Shown here: positions 8,012-16,925 of the stretch, in pieces | Layout: each line of letters starts with the position of its first letter | Numbering within the stretch: position 1 is the first letter of the stretch | NCBI RefSeq assembly: GCF_000940805.1 | Contig: NZ_CP007142.1 | Coordinates: 4,998,593 to 5,062,592 of the forward strand | Direction: 5' to 3' | Source: Gynuella sunshinyii YC6258 | GTDB lineage: Bacteria; Pseudomonadota; Gammaproteobacteria; Pseudomonadales; Natronospirillaceae | DNA: 64,000 nucleotides | Translations under genes and position numbers: made by a program | The notes under the pieces: model-generated | What the model saw: only the letters and a program-made list of their open reading frames with translations | The model's database searches: none | Told to the model about the DNA's origin: nothing

Positions 8012-9563
8012 CATTGCTGCTCCACCCTGTGTAGATAGGCATCTCACAATCACTATCACCACCTTTTTTCGGACATTTCAGGTCTTCACTGGTATAGCCT
8101 TCACCTTTCGCGCTTTTTTTCAAACCGCTGGTACTGGTGTCCCAGTAACTGCTTCTAACATTTACCTGTTGCCAGAAATACTCACCTTCCTGGACTTCAC
8201 CAATCAATCCACCGACATTGGTCTGTCCTGCTACCGGACCAGTTGCGTAGGTATAGGAAATACCAAAATAAGCCTCGTCACTGTAAAGCCGTGCAAAGCC
8301 AATCAATCCTCCAACCTGATCGTCACCACGCACACCGGTCCAGGAATAAGCATTACTGATCGCCAGGTCAGCATATCCAGATACTGCGGAACCAATCAGA
8401 CCACCCACCGCCTGTTTACTTCGGGTGTAACCTGTTGCTGATACAGCGGAAACCCCGACACTGGCATAATCACCGGCCTCCAAGTGACCAATCAAACCAC
8501 CTGCATTTTTTTCTCTGGCCATCACGATACCATTTGCCTCGCTATCCGAGATTGACAGAGTGTTCTCAAAACCACTGCCATAGGCCATGCCAATCAACCC
8601 ACCGATACTATTATCACCACTCACGATAGCGTCTGCCTGACTTCTTTCCAGATAGACATCAGAACTGATACCCGGACCACCAGTATTATTGCTGGCCAGG
8701 AAACCGACAAGGCCACCAACCTTTGAATTTCCACTCGCTTGGCCCGTGACGCGATTATCTGTCAGCGTTACCGTTGTAGTAGAATCAACACCACCAATAC
8801 CAGCACCACTGTAGCCAACCATCCCACCGGTGTAATCGGCTCCGACTGCCAGAATATTCGTGGTGTTGTTAAATAAATGGACCTGCGCGCCATATCGGGC
8901 ATAAAGGTGCCCGACCATGCCTCCTACATATTTTTCACCGGAAACCACACCACTGACAGCGCAACCAGATACAATGACATCTTCATTTTCATAGTTATTC
9001 TCAATCGCTCCGACAATACCGCCAACTTTGTTATTGCCATATACGATGGCACGCTGCAGTACCAGATTAGTAACCCCTGCGCCTTTGTAGGGCTGGCTAC
9101 TGATCACACCAAACAAGCCAACATGATCTTCTTCCACACGATCGATAAACAGATTACTGATGCTATGTCCATTGCCATCAAACACCGCAGCAAACGGATC
9201 AAGTTCGCTGCCAATAGGCTCCCAGCCATAACCGTCATTCCAGAAAGGACCCTGAGCAGCTAACGGATTAGCACTATTACTGCCAAAGTCGAGATCATTG
9301 ACCAGCTCATAACCAATACAACCTGAGACCGGACAACCGGTATCTATGCTGTTGCCGTCAACATCTATGAAGCTGGTGCCAATCAGGTTGTAACGAATTT
9401 GATTGAGTTCTTCAATCGTGGAAATCTCAATCAACCCATTGTCATTGATATCAACATCATTTAGGTCAACTGCCTGAGTCAGAGGGGCCGCCAGAGTAGT
9501 ACCTAGTAATAAGACCATTCCAGGGGGTTGTTTTATGAGACTATTTATCAGAGTAGGTTTCAT
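7968..9563 (-). CDS. Secreted GLUG-repeat protein, paralogue 2
   Basis: 531 residues, closest to paralogue 1. The signal peptide ends GTTLAAPLTQA before VDLNDVD. An acidic loop (DVDINDNGLIEI), the segment ISTIEELNQIRYNLIG and the CPVSGC pair follow. Nine GLUG motifs keep the register of paralogue 1 (VGGIVGA, VGGMVGH, TGGMVGY through VGGLIGE). The tail ends WDFGSENDYPTLK. The ATG is preceded by GAAGGAACG. With paralogue 1 it looks like a tandem duplication; the coding regions have diverged while the last 84 bp are identical. Role unknown; surface or matrix protein is the best guess. Confidence 0.88.
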   Translation of the reverse strand: MKPTLINSLIKQPPGMVLLLGTTLAAPLTQAVDLNDVDINDNGLIEISTIEELNQIRYNLIGTSFIDVDGNSIDTGCPVSGCIGYELVNDLDFGSNSANPLAAQGPFWNDGYGWEPIGSELDPFAAVFDGNGHSISNLFIDRVEEDHVGLFGVISSQPYKGAGVTNLVLQRAIVYGNNKVGGIVGAIENNYENEDVIVSGCAVSGVVSGEKYVGGMVGHLYARYGAQVHLFNNTTNILAVGADYTGGMVGYSGAGIGGVDSTTTVTLTDNRVTGQASGNSKVGGLVGFLASNNTGGPGISSDVYLERSQADAIVSGDNSIGGLIGMAYGSGFENTLSISDSEANGIVMAREKNAGGLIGHLEAGDYASVGVSAVSATGYTRSKQAVGGLIGSAVSGYADLAISNAYSWTGVRGDDQVGGLIGFARLYSDEAYFGISYTYATGPVAGQTNVGGLIGEVQEGEYFWQQVNVRSSYWDTSTSGLKKSAKGEGYTSEDLKCPKKGGDSDCEMPIYTGWSSNVWDFGSENDYPTLK

Positions 9564-9608
9564 TTTGACGTTCCTTCATTTATTTATAATTAAATACAAA
9601 AAACTTGA

Positions 9609-9642
9609 ACCATCCTTCGACTGCATTTCTGAATTTGGCCAA
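9609..9642 (-). promoter_or_regulatory. Conserved leader block before GLUG gene 2
   Basis: Minus strand reads TTGGCCAAATTCAG, a short variable stretch, then AGTCGAAGGATGGT, ending 46 bases before the ATG. It is one base shorter than the blocks of paralogues 1 and 3 in the variable middle. Confidence 0.6.
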
Positions 9643-9918
9643 TTAAAAACCAAAATAGTCGCTGTATACGTTCATTTATCCAGCAACCTCGTAAAATAAA
9701 ATTGATCACCAGCTAATTGTCGACTAGCCCTCCAAAGAGTCATTTCCACCCCAAAATCGGGTAATGGAACTTGCGTACCGGTTCTTTCCAGCATGAACCT
9801 GAGGATTACCCATGCCAAATATCTGTGGCATGATTTTCATCATGCTTTCATTCTTTTCCAGCTACCATTACTTATAATCCGCAAATCTTCACCACATCCT
9901 ATTAGAGCAGTACTGCAT

Positions 9919-10473
9919 ATGTTGGAAAACCTGGTCACTCATTACGGCTATCTGGCCTTACTACTGGGAACATTTCTCGAAGGAGAAGCAATTTTAGTCA
10001 TTGGCGGCCTGATGGCTCATCAGGGATATCTGTCTCTCCCATGGGTTATGACAGTCGCCCTGATTGGCTCATTTGCCGGCGATCAGTTTTACTTCTATCT
10101 CGGTCGAAAAAAAGGTCGCTCGCTAATCAAATCACCCTCCATGCAGTCCAAGCTGGAAAAAGTATTCAGGTTGATCCAAAAGCATGAAAACTGGCTCATC
10201 GTTGGTTTTCGCTTTATTTACGGCATCCGAACCATCACACCGATCGCACTCGGATTATCCAGAGTCTCTTATCTGAAGTACTCGGTGCTGAACTTCCTGG
10301 GAGCACTGGTCTGGTCCATAGTGATTACTCTGGTCGGTTACAGTTTCGGTCATCTGGCCGAACGTTTAATGGGCGATCTGAAAAAATATGAAGAGATCAT
10401 TTTGATCATTGTCCTTACCGTCTTCATCGGTGGCTTACTGGTTCATTGGCAACTGAAGCGCCGCAGCCGTTGA
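9919..10473 (+). CDS. DedA/SNARE-associated family membrane protein
   Basis: Inner-membrane protein of 184 residues in the DedA (VTT-fold) family. These proteins are implicated in lipid carrier recycling and membrane potential homeostasis. Family features are FLEGEAILVIGGLMAHQGYL, GDQFYFYLGRKKGR, FRFIYGIRTITPIALGLSRVSYLKY and the C-terminal LGALVWSIVITLVGYSFG. An open frame reaches back to 9793, but the ATG at 9919 (MLENLVTHYGYLALL) matches the usual start. It is the only plus-strand gene in the GLUG cluster. The 355 bases before it hold the GLUG 2 leader and presumably its own promoter. Confidence 0.9.
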   Translation: MLENLVTHYGYLALLLGTFLEGEAILVIGGLMAHQGYLSLPWVMTVALIGSFAGDQFYFYLGRKKGRSLIKSPSMQSKLEKVFRLIQKHENWLIVGFRFIYGIRTITPIALGLSRVSYLKYSVLNFLGALVWSIVITLVGYSFGHLAERLMGDLKKYEEIILIIVLTVFIGGLLVHWQLKRRSR

Positions 10474-10480
10474 TCACTCG

Positions 10481-10508
10481 GGCAACCATTACACTGGTAA
10501 TGGCTGCC
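10481..10508. terminator. Bidirectional hairpin between dedA-like gene and GLUG gene 3
   Basis: GGCA and CCATTAC pair with GTAATGG and TGCC around an ACTG loop with one mismatch. It lies between two convergent stop codons. There is no long T-run on either side, so strength is uncertain. Confidence 0.65.
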
Positions 10509-10522
10509 GTTATGAGCAGAGT

Positions 10523-12106
10523 TTACTTCAACGTTGGGTACGCTGTGTCAGAACCAAAGTCCCAGGTACTGTTGCTCCAGCCGCTATAAACAGTGGTGGC
10601 ACAATTGCTGTCTCCCGCTGTCTGTGGACACTGCATTTCCACCGTGCTCAATCCGGTACCACCCGCACTCAGGGTTTGTCCGGTCGTGTTACTGTCCCAA
10701 TAACTACTGCCAACTCCAATCGCGCTGCTGTACGGGTCATCAGGATCATAACCATCCTGACTCAAACCAATCAGCCCCCCGGTATTGGCGGAACCTGATA
10801 CTGCCCCACTGGCATAAGTTCTGAAGACACTAACATATGCGGCCTCACCTTCGGCATAAGCGAAACCTATCAAACCTCCCACCTGAGTGACGCCATCGAC
10901 ATCTCCCTGGGCGTATGAATCATGAACGGCAAGACTGACCCAATCCACAGCTTGTGTGAAACCTATAAGTCCACCCACGTTATAGATTCCATCAACATTA
11001 CCGGTAGCGGAAACTTTGGATATATTGGTAATGGTTTCATTATCTACCGAAACTTTTCCAACAAGACCTCCAGCATTGCCATTCAGTGCTCTGACCTTGC
11101 CATTGGCTTGAGTCTTTTCAAAAGTCATATAACTTTCATATCCATAACCATAGGTCGATCCAACTGCTCCACCGACACTATCGTCGCCATATATGTCCAT
11201 GTCGGCGGTGTTGTCTGAAACGATGATGCTACCCTCATATCCCTCGTAATAAATTTTTCCAACCAACCCTCCAACATAAAAATCCCCACTGGTCAGCCCC
11301 TGCGCATAGTTGTTATACACACCAATCGCTCCCAGTGCGGCAACACTGGCATAACCAATCACGCCACCAACATAGTTTTCTCCTTCTAGAGTGGTATTGG
11401 TATAGCTGTCACCAATATCGACATAACCATCCCACGAGGAATGCACTCGTCCCAATAGTCCGCCAACGAATTTTTCTCCCTTAATTGAACCGGTCACAGA
11501 GCAATCGTCGATGATCACAGTGTTAGTATCAGCATATGAGGCCAGTTGAATACGCCCCAATAATCCTCCTACCTGATCTGCACCAGTAACAGAGGTCAAT
11601 GCGCCATTCAAATGGACCCTTTTTATAGTGACACTGCTTTTTACCACCCCAAAAAAACCGACATCATTTTCATAGGGTCGATTGATATATAAATTCTTAA
11701 TGGAATAACCATTACCTTCGAAATTGGCACTGAAGGGAGCACTGTCATTACCAATGGGAATCCAGCCCTCACCTAAATTCCAGAAACCGGTTTCGTCGTG
11801 CAATACACCGTCTCCATCGGTATCAAAGTCAAGATCATTGGCCAGTTCATAACCGTTGCAACCGTTAATTGGACAACCGGTGTCATTGGTAATACCACTG
11901 GCATCCGTATAACCGGTACCACTCAGGTTGTAGCGAATTTGATCCAGCTCTGTGAGGGTTTCGATTTCAATCAGCCCGTCATCGTCCAGATCGACATCTG
12001 AAGCATCGACGGCTTGTGCACTGGTTACCGTCAGTGTAGAAATGACCGCACATAAAGTAACAAAATTAATGCGGATGAATGGAGTCTTTGGCAAGACGTA
12101 TTTCAT
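10523..12106 (-). CDS. Secreted GLUG-repeat protein, paralogue 3
   Basis: 527 residues, more diverged than paralogues 1 and 2 but the same plan. The signal peptide ends TLTVTSAQA before VDASDVD. Acidic loops are DVDLDDDGLIEI and DFDTDGDGVLHDE, the latter a good EF-hand-like calcium loop. A CPINGC pair, nine GLUG motifs (VGGLLGR, VGGLLGR, VGGVIGY to TGGLIGL) and the tail WDFGSDTAYPTLK follow. The ATG at 12106 has GGAG seven bases upstream; the GTG two codons earlier is too close to it. Its terminator differs from that of the other two. Function unknown. Confidence 0.88.
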   Translation of the reverse strand: MKYVLPKTPFIRINFVTLCAVISTLTVTSAQAVDASDVDLDDDGLIEIETLTELDQIRYNLSGTGYTDASGITNDTGCPINGCNGYELANDLDFDTDGDGVLHDETGFWNLGEGWIPIGNDSAPFSANFEGNGYSIKNLYINRPYENDVGFFGVVKSSVTIKRVHLNGALTSVTGADQVGGLLGRIQLASYADTNTVIIDDCSVTGSIKGEKFVGGLLGRVHSSWDGYVDIGDSYTNTTLEGENYVGGVIGYASVAALGAIGVYNNYAQGLTSGDFYVGGLVGKIYYEGYEGSIIVSDNTADMDIYGDDSVGGAVGSTYGYGYESYMTFEKTQANGKVRALNGNAGGLVGKVSVDNETITNISKVSATGNVDGIYNVGGLIGFTQAVDWVSLAVHDSYAQGDVDGVTQVGGLIGFAYAEGEAAYVSVFRTYASGAVSGSANTGGLIGLSQDGYDPDDPYSSAIGVGSSYWDSNTTGQTLSAGGTGLSTVEMQCPQTAGDSNCATTVYSGWSNSTWDFGSDTAYPTLK

Positions 12107-12154
12107 GATCACTCTCCTTCCTTAGCAATTTGGATGTATCAATAATTATTTTAA

Positions 12155-12189
12155 GCCGTCCTTCGACTTCAAAATCTGAAATTGGCCAA
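12155..12189 (-). promoter_or_regulatory. Conserved leader block before GLUG gene 3
   Basis: Minus strand reads TTGGCCAATTTCAGAT, variable bases, then AAGTCGAAGGACGGC, ending 49 bases before the ATG. Its flanks have diverged much more than the block. The rest of the gap to 12399 is AT-rich with no gene. Confidence 0.6.
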
Positions 12190-12399
12190 TAGCAAACCAG
12201 AAAACATGATTCCTAGACATCTTGCGCGCTGCACTATAAAGCCGATCAAACGAAAAAGTAAATGCCTGACAATTGGTTTGCCCGGAAACTTAAAAAAAAA
12301 AGACAAAATTTTACGAATGGTGTTAATTTTTCCGACAAGTTCAATAAACAAATTTAAAGTTACCACAGTCTCAATATAAGTGGATGTTCTAACCCTCAT

Positions 12400-13317
12400 T
12401 TATCCGTCGCCTTCCGCTGCCAGTAATCTCAATGCCACACCAGCGGCAGAGGTACGATTTTCCACCCCAAGTTTGGGAAAAATCTGTTCCAGGTGTTTAT
12501 TGACAGTACGTGGACTGACCGCAAGTATTTCACCGGTTTCACGATTGGTTTTACCGTTAGCAATCCAATACAGAACCTCAGCTTCTCTCAGGGTCAGGTT
12601 AAGGAATTTTTTGAGTAGCTCTGCGCCGCTGAGGCGCTTTCCATCCAACAGCTTTAACAGCCAAAGTCCGTTACTCTGACGGCCAATAATGCGTACCGAT
12701 AACGGATACACAATCCCCTGCAAGGATAATTGCAAACCAGCCGGCGGCTCATGCTCCAGCCAACGCCTTAATTGTCCGGCAAATTCATTTTGTTGTCTGG
12801 ATTCAGTCACAGCGGCCTTTGCGAGCAGGGCGTATGACTCTGGAGTTGCCCAGTGGATCTGCCCCTGTCCGGTAACCGTCAACAAATGCTGACCGGTACT
12901 GTCCAGGGCATGACGGGCACTGCTGGTCAGTCGCGCATTGTTAAGGTGAACCTTCATGCGGGCAATCAGCTCGTTGGGCTCGATAGGTTTGACAAGATAA
13001 TCGACACCACCGCATTCGAGTCCTCTGACAATATCATCGGTCTCGGACAACCCAGTCATAAACAGCACAGGTACTGAGGCTAATGACGCATCTGACTTCA
13101 GTTGACGACAGGTTTCAAAACCATCCATATTCGGCATGATTGCGTCCATTAAAATGATGTCCGGTTTGATCCGCTGGGCAATTTTTATGGCCTGTCTGCC
13201 TTCCAGTGCCACCAAAATGTCCATATTAAGAGGTTCGAGTGCTTCATTGATCAGACTCAGCGCATCCGCAGAGTCATCGACAACCAGCACAACATCATTA
13301 CGGGCAACTTCATTCAT
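12400..13317 (-). CDS. LuxR/NarL-type response regulator
   Basis: 305-residue transcription factor. A receiver domain (residues ~8-125) has the acidic pair VVDDS, phospho-acceptor D58 in DIILMDAIMP, a switch threonine in FMTG and a lysine in LVKPI. A middle region (~140-235) is of unknown fold. A C-terminal LuxR helix-turn-helix spans ~240-300 (LTLREAEVLYWIANGKTNRETGEIL, SPRTVNKHLEQIFPKLGVENR). It begins only 3 bases after the hybrid kinase gene and is almost certainly its partner. Targets are unknown; the urt operon and the GLUG genes are the nearest candidates. Confidence 0.92.
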   Translation of the reverse strand: MNEVARNDVVLVVDDSADALSLINEALEPLNMDILVALEGRQAIKIAQRIKPDIILMDAIMPNMDGFETCRQLKSDASLASVPVLFMTGLSETDDIVRGLECGGVDYLVKPIEPNELIARMKVHLNNARLTSSARHALDSTGQHLLTVTGQGQIHWATPESYALLAKAAVTESRQQNEFAGQLRRWLEHEPPAGLQLSLQGIVYPLSVRIIGRQSNGLWLLKLLDGKRLSGAELLKKFLNLTLREAEVLYWIANGKTNRETGEILAVSPRTVNKHLEQIFPKLGVENRTSAAGVALRLLAAEGDG

Positions 13318-13320
13318 ACA

Positions 13321-16300
13321 TTACTCCAGAGTTCTGATCAGCTGTTCGAACTGAAAATGTGCGCTCAACTGTTCCAGGTGACGTTGCAGTTCGACAGGAA
13401 CCAGAGCATTTTCCGCCATTTCAGCCAGGACCTGATTGACACCCTTTGGGTATCCCAGCTCAGCATAGGACTTGAGCTGACGAATCAGCTCGCTATCTGG
13501 AATCACTATCTCGTCCGGAATCATACCTGTCACTGCTGGATTGGGTTGTTCTTCTCTGGTATCTGTCTGATATATCCACTCCAATGCCAGACACTCAGCA
13601 ATTTTATCCAACAGTTCCGTGGTGCCAATCGGCTTGACCAGATAAGCATCATATAACCGCTTACCGGCTTCAGCCACAGAGGGAATCCTGGCATTGGCAG
13701 ATAACATGATAACGGGTGCGGCAATACTGCGGTTGCGCAGTATACCGGCCAATTCCAGTCCATCGACAGCCGGCATCGAAACATCGAGAATAAACAAATC
13801 CGGAATCAGCTGCTCCAGCATGGTCAAACAACTGCTGGCATTATGCGCTTCCAGGATAGTGAAACCGAAGGGCATCAATAAATCAGACAAAAAACCACGC
13901 ACGACCGGATCATCATCCACCAGACAGATACATCGCCGCCGGCCACGATACCCCTGAATGACACGGCGGGCGGGCTCTACTGTCTGGGCGTTAAGCCATG
14001 GCAACATCAGGCTGACTTTAAAACAGCTGCCCTTTCCAGGTTCACTCTCAAGCTGGACATCACCGCCCATAATATCGGTCAGTAATTTCACAATCGTCAA
14101 CCCCAGCCCGGTACCCGGAACATTAGGGGTCTCGATATTCCGTATCCGCTCGAAAGGTTCAAATATGCGCTGCTGTTGCTCCGGTGAAATACCAGGACCA
14201 CTATCAACGATGGAAAACTCCGCCACCTGGTTGCGATAATGAATGTCGAAGACAACCTGACCCTGAGTGGTGTATTTGATGGCGTTGGATAACAAATTAA
14301 TGAGAATCTGACGGAGACGTTTTTCGTCCGTTTTTACCAGAGTGGGTAACGGATTGTGAATCCGGCAGACAAAACCGATCTGCTTACTGCTGGCCTGCAT
14401 CGCAAACATATGTTCGAGCTGCTCAATTAATTCCGGCAGCGCCACCTGCGATAGATTCAGATCCAATCGGCCGGCCTCTATTTTGGAAATATCCAGTAAT
14501 CCCTCAATCAGGTCAGCCAGATAACGACCACTGCGCTGGATAATTTTAAGCCCCTGTTGATGTCCTATCGGGGTATCTTTTTTGTCAGCCAGTAACTGCG
14601 CATATCCCAGAATGGATTGTAATGGGGTTCTTAATTCATGACTGATACCAGTCAAATAACGGCTTTTTGCCATACTAGCCTGCTCCGCCAGCTCCTTGGC
14701 CTGCTGCAATGCCCTGTCGGTTTTTTCATGGGCCTGAATTTCACGGGTCAGTTTTTGGGTCTGACGATTGGACTCCTGCTGGGCAACGAGACGGCTTTCA
14801 TGAGCCAGTAAAAACAACCAGCTGACGACACCGGTCACGATCATCATCACCACAAACAATATCCAGATCATTTGCTGCAGTAACTGTGCAGCTTGTGGCG
14901 TATCGGGCTGCATATGCCGGTAAATGACGGCTAGTACAGAAATGTTCAGCAGGTTCACAACGATCAGCAGACCGGCAAAACGCCCCAGCCGGGAGTTCAG
15001 CCATCGTACTGCGGTTGCCGGCAGAAACAGTTCCAGAAAATCCACCATTTGATGGGAGATCCGAGCGTGCGGTTTACAACTATCCAGACAACGAACATCC
15101 AGAGAACAACATAACGAGCAGATAGGTTGTGCATAAACAGAACAAAAACTCATGTCTTCAGATTCAAATTCATTCTGACAGATGCCGCAGGTAATCACAC
15201 AGCCAATATCCGGTTCGGCTGGCGATGATGTTGACCGAATGATGGGTATCAACTCCGGAGACTGGCGAGCCAGATAGTAGCGCCCTTGTGTCAGCCAGGC
15301 GATTAACGGAACACAAATAAAGCACACTCCGAGGCTGGCGAAATGACACAACTGTTTTGCTATCTCGCCAAAAACACCAAGGTAGCAGATCATGCCGGTC
15401 AGGGTTGCCAGAAGCATGGAGCCGGTACCAACAGGATTAATATCGTATAAGTGCGCTCGTTTGAACTCGACGGTGGCCGGACTCAGCCCCAGAGGTTTGT
15501 TGATCAACAGATCTGCTGACAATGATCCCAACCAACTGACCGCCACAATGGCAAACACTCCCAGAATAGCCTCCAATGCCCGATACATCCCCAGTTCCAT
15601 CAACAGCAGTGACAATGCAACATTGAATACCAGCCAGACCACCCGACCGGGATGACTGTGCGTCAGACGGGAAAAAAAGTTAGACCAGGCAATCGAGCCG
15701 GCGTAGGCGTTAGTCAGGTTGATCTTCATTTGCGAGATGATCACCATCAGCGCGGCCAGTACCAGCGCACCATATTCGGAGTGGATCAGATATCCGAAAA
15801 CCTGCTGATACATGCGGGTTGGATCACTGGCTTCGGCCAATGTTGCTCCCTGGCTCACCGCCAGATAAGCCAAAAATGATCCTAACAACATTTTTATCAT
15901 CCCAACCAATACCCAACCGGGTCCGGCCAGAATCAGCCAGAACCACCAGCGGCGACGATTCTTGAGGGTTTTGGCTGGCATAAAACGCAGATAGTCAACC
16001 TGCTCGCCAATCTGCGCAACCATGGCAAAGAACACCGAAGCCGCAGCACCAAACAACAGAATATCAAAATGATCACTGCCCGGAGTCTGCACCGGAGCAA
16101 AATCAGCCCAGTCATCCAGACTATTCCAGTCAAAGATCACCGTGACTGCCAAAGCGGAACATTGCAATATCAACCACAGCCCTTGTGTACCGATCTGAAA
16201 CCGGCTGATAGCAGAAATGCCTTTCATAACGATGGGAATCACTGCCACCGCACAGAGAAAATAACCGACGGCCAATGGAATACCGAACAATGCCTGCAAT

Positions 16301-16737
16301 GCAGACGCGAGTATGGCCGCTTCTATCGCAAAAAAGATAAATGTAAAAGAAGCATAGATCAGTGAGGTAATTGTTGATCCCAGATAACCGAATCCCGCTC
16401 CGCGGGTCAGCAAATCGATATCCAGCCCGTGTTTGGCGGAATAATAAGTGATCGGAAAGCCGGTTATAAAAAACAGCAGACAAACCACTACCATGGCAAT
16501 CACTGTGTTGATAAACCCATAACTCAGAGTCACCGTAGCCGCGATTCCTTCAAGCGCCAGAAACGCAGTGGCCCCCAACGCAGTGCTCCCCACCCGTTCG
16601 ATGCTCATGTGCCTTCCTTTGCGGGCGGTAAAACGCAGAGCAAAATCTTCCAGCGTCTGATTAGCGACCCACTGATTATAATGGCGCCGTACTTTCAGAA
16701 TTTTTTGTGATGAGGGAAAGTATTCTTCTGTTGTCAT
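13321..16737 (-). CDS. NCS1 permease-fused hybrid sensor histidine kinase
   Basis: 1138-residue membrane sensor. Residues ~50-470 form an NCS1-type (cytosine/purine/allantoin/hydantoin) permease with about twelve membrane segments (RVGSTALGATAFLALEGIAA, LTRGAGFGYLGSTITSLIY). A cysteine-rich linker at ~512-552 (CVITCGICQ, ICSLCCSL, RCLDSCKPH) looks like a metal site. Two more membrane segments follow, then HisKA (H in SHELRTPL, ~699), an ATPase domain (NLLSNAIKYT, DSGPGIS, GTGLGLTIVK), a receiver (D in LFILDVSMP, ~984) and a helical tail. The start at 16737 (MTTEEYFPSS) is preferred over 16776; neither has a strong ribosome site. Probably senses or transports a nitrogenous nucleobase-like compound; ligand unknown. 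Confidence 0.92.
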   Translation of the reverse strand: MTTEEYFPSSQKILKVRRHYNQWVANQTLEDFALRFTARKGRHMSIERVGSTALGATAFLALEGIAATVTLSYGFINTVIAMVVVCLLFFITGFPITYYSAKHGLDIDLLTRGAGFGYLGSTITSLIYASFTFIFFAIEAAILASALQALFGIPLAVGYFLCAVAVIPIVMKGISAISRFQIGTQGLWLILQCSALAVTVIFDWNSLDDWADFAPVQTPGSDHFDILLFGAAASVFFAMVAQIGEQVDYLRFMPAKTLKNRRRWWFWLILAGPGWVLVGMIKMLLGSFLAYLAVSQGATLAEASDPTRMYQQVFGYLIHSEYGALVLAALMVIISQMKINLTNAYAGSIAWSNFFSRLTHSHPGRVVWLVFNVALSLLLMELGMYRALEAILGVFAIVAVSWLGSLSADLLINKPLGLSPATVEFKRAHLYDINPVGTGSMLLATLTGMICYLGVFGEIAKQLCHFASLGVCFICVPLIAWLTQGRYYLARQSPELIPIIRSTSSPAEPDIGCVITCGICQNEFESEDMSFCSVYAQPICSLCCSLDVRCLDSCKPHARISHQMVDFLELFLPATAVRWLNSRLGRFAGLLIVVNLLNISVLAVIYRHMQPDTPQAAQLLQQMIWILFVVMMIVTGVVSWLFLLAHESRLVAQQESNRQTQKLTREIQAHEKTDRALQQAKELAEQASMAKSRYLTGISHELRTPLQSILGYAQLLADKKDTPIGHQQGLKIIQRSGRYLADLIEGLLDISKIEAGRLDLNLSQVALPELIEQLEHMFAMQASSKQIGFVCRIHNPLPTLVKTDEKRLRQILINLLSNAIKYTTQGQVVFDIHYRNQVAEFSIVDSGPGISPEQQQRIFEPFERIRNIETPNVPGTGLGLTIVKLLTDIMGGDVQLESEPGKGSCFKVSLMLPWLNAQTVEPARRVIQGYRGRRRCICLVDDDPVVRGFLSDLLMPFGFTILEAHNASSCLTMLEQLIPDLFILDVSMPAVDGLELAGILRNRSIAAPVIMLSANARIPSVAEAGKRLYDAYLVKPIGTTELLDKIAECLALEWIYQTDTREEQPNPAVTGMIPDEIVIPDSELIRQLKSYAELGYPKGVNQVLAEMAENALVPVELQRHLEQLSAHFQFEQLIRTLE

Positions 16738-16853
16738 GAACGGTTGCCATATCACCAATTTAGTGCATATCGGCATCCAAGCCCACTCGGAAAACGCACA
16801 AGGAAGAGGCGGCGATCCATCAAATATCGCCCCGGGTTTAGAGATATGAGCTT

Positions 16854-16878
16854 ACAGCAGTGTTTATGCCACTGCTGT
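16854..16878. repeat. 9-bp perfect inverted repeat between tag and the sensor kinase gene
   Basis: ACAGCAGTG and CACTGCTGT flank a 7-base spacer, about 50 bases after the tag stop codon and ~120 bases before the kinase start. It could be a tag terminator lacking a T-run or an operator in the promoter of the kinase-regulator operon. Confidence 0.5.
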
Positions 16879-16925
16879 CAGAGAGACTTGCATCGGATTT
16901 GAAAAAAGCGTTTGTTCACACGACA

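Noticed and set aside
5671-12106. Regularly spaced short repeats (VGGLxG codons) suspected as a CRISPR-like array
   Set aside because: Spacing of ~100-140 bases follows codon-level GLUG protein repeats inside open frames, with diverged DNA; not a CRISPR.
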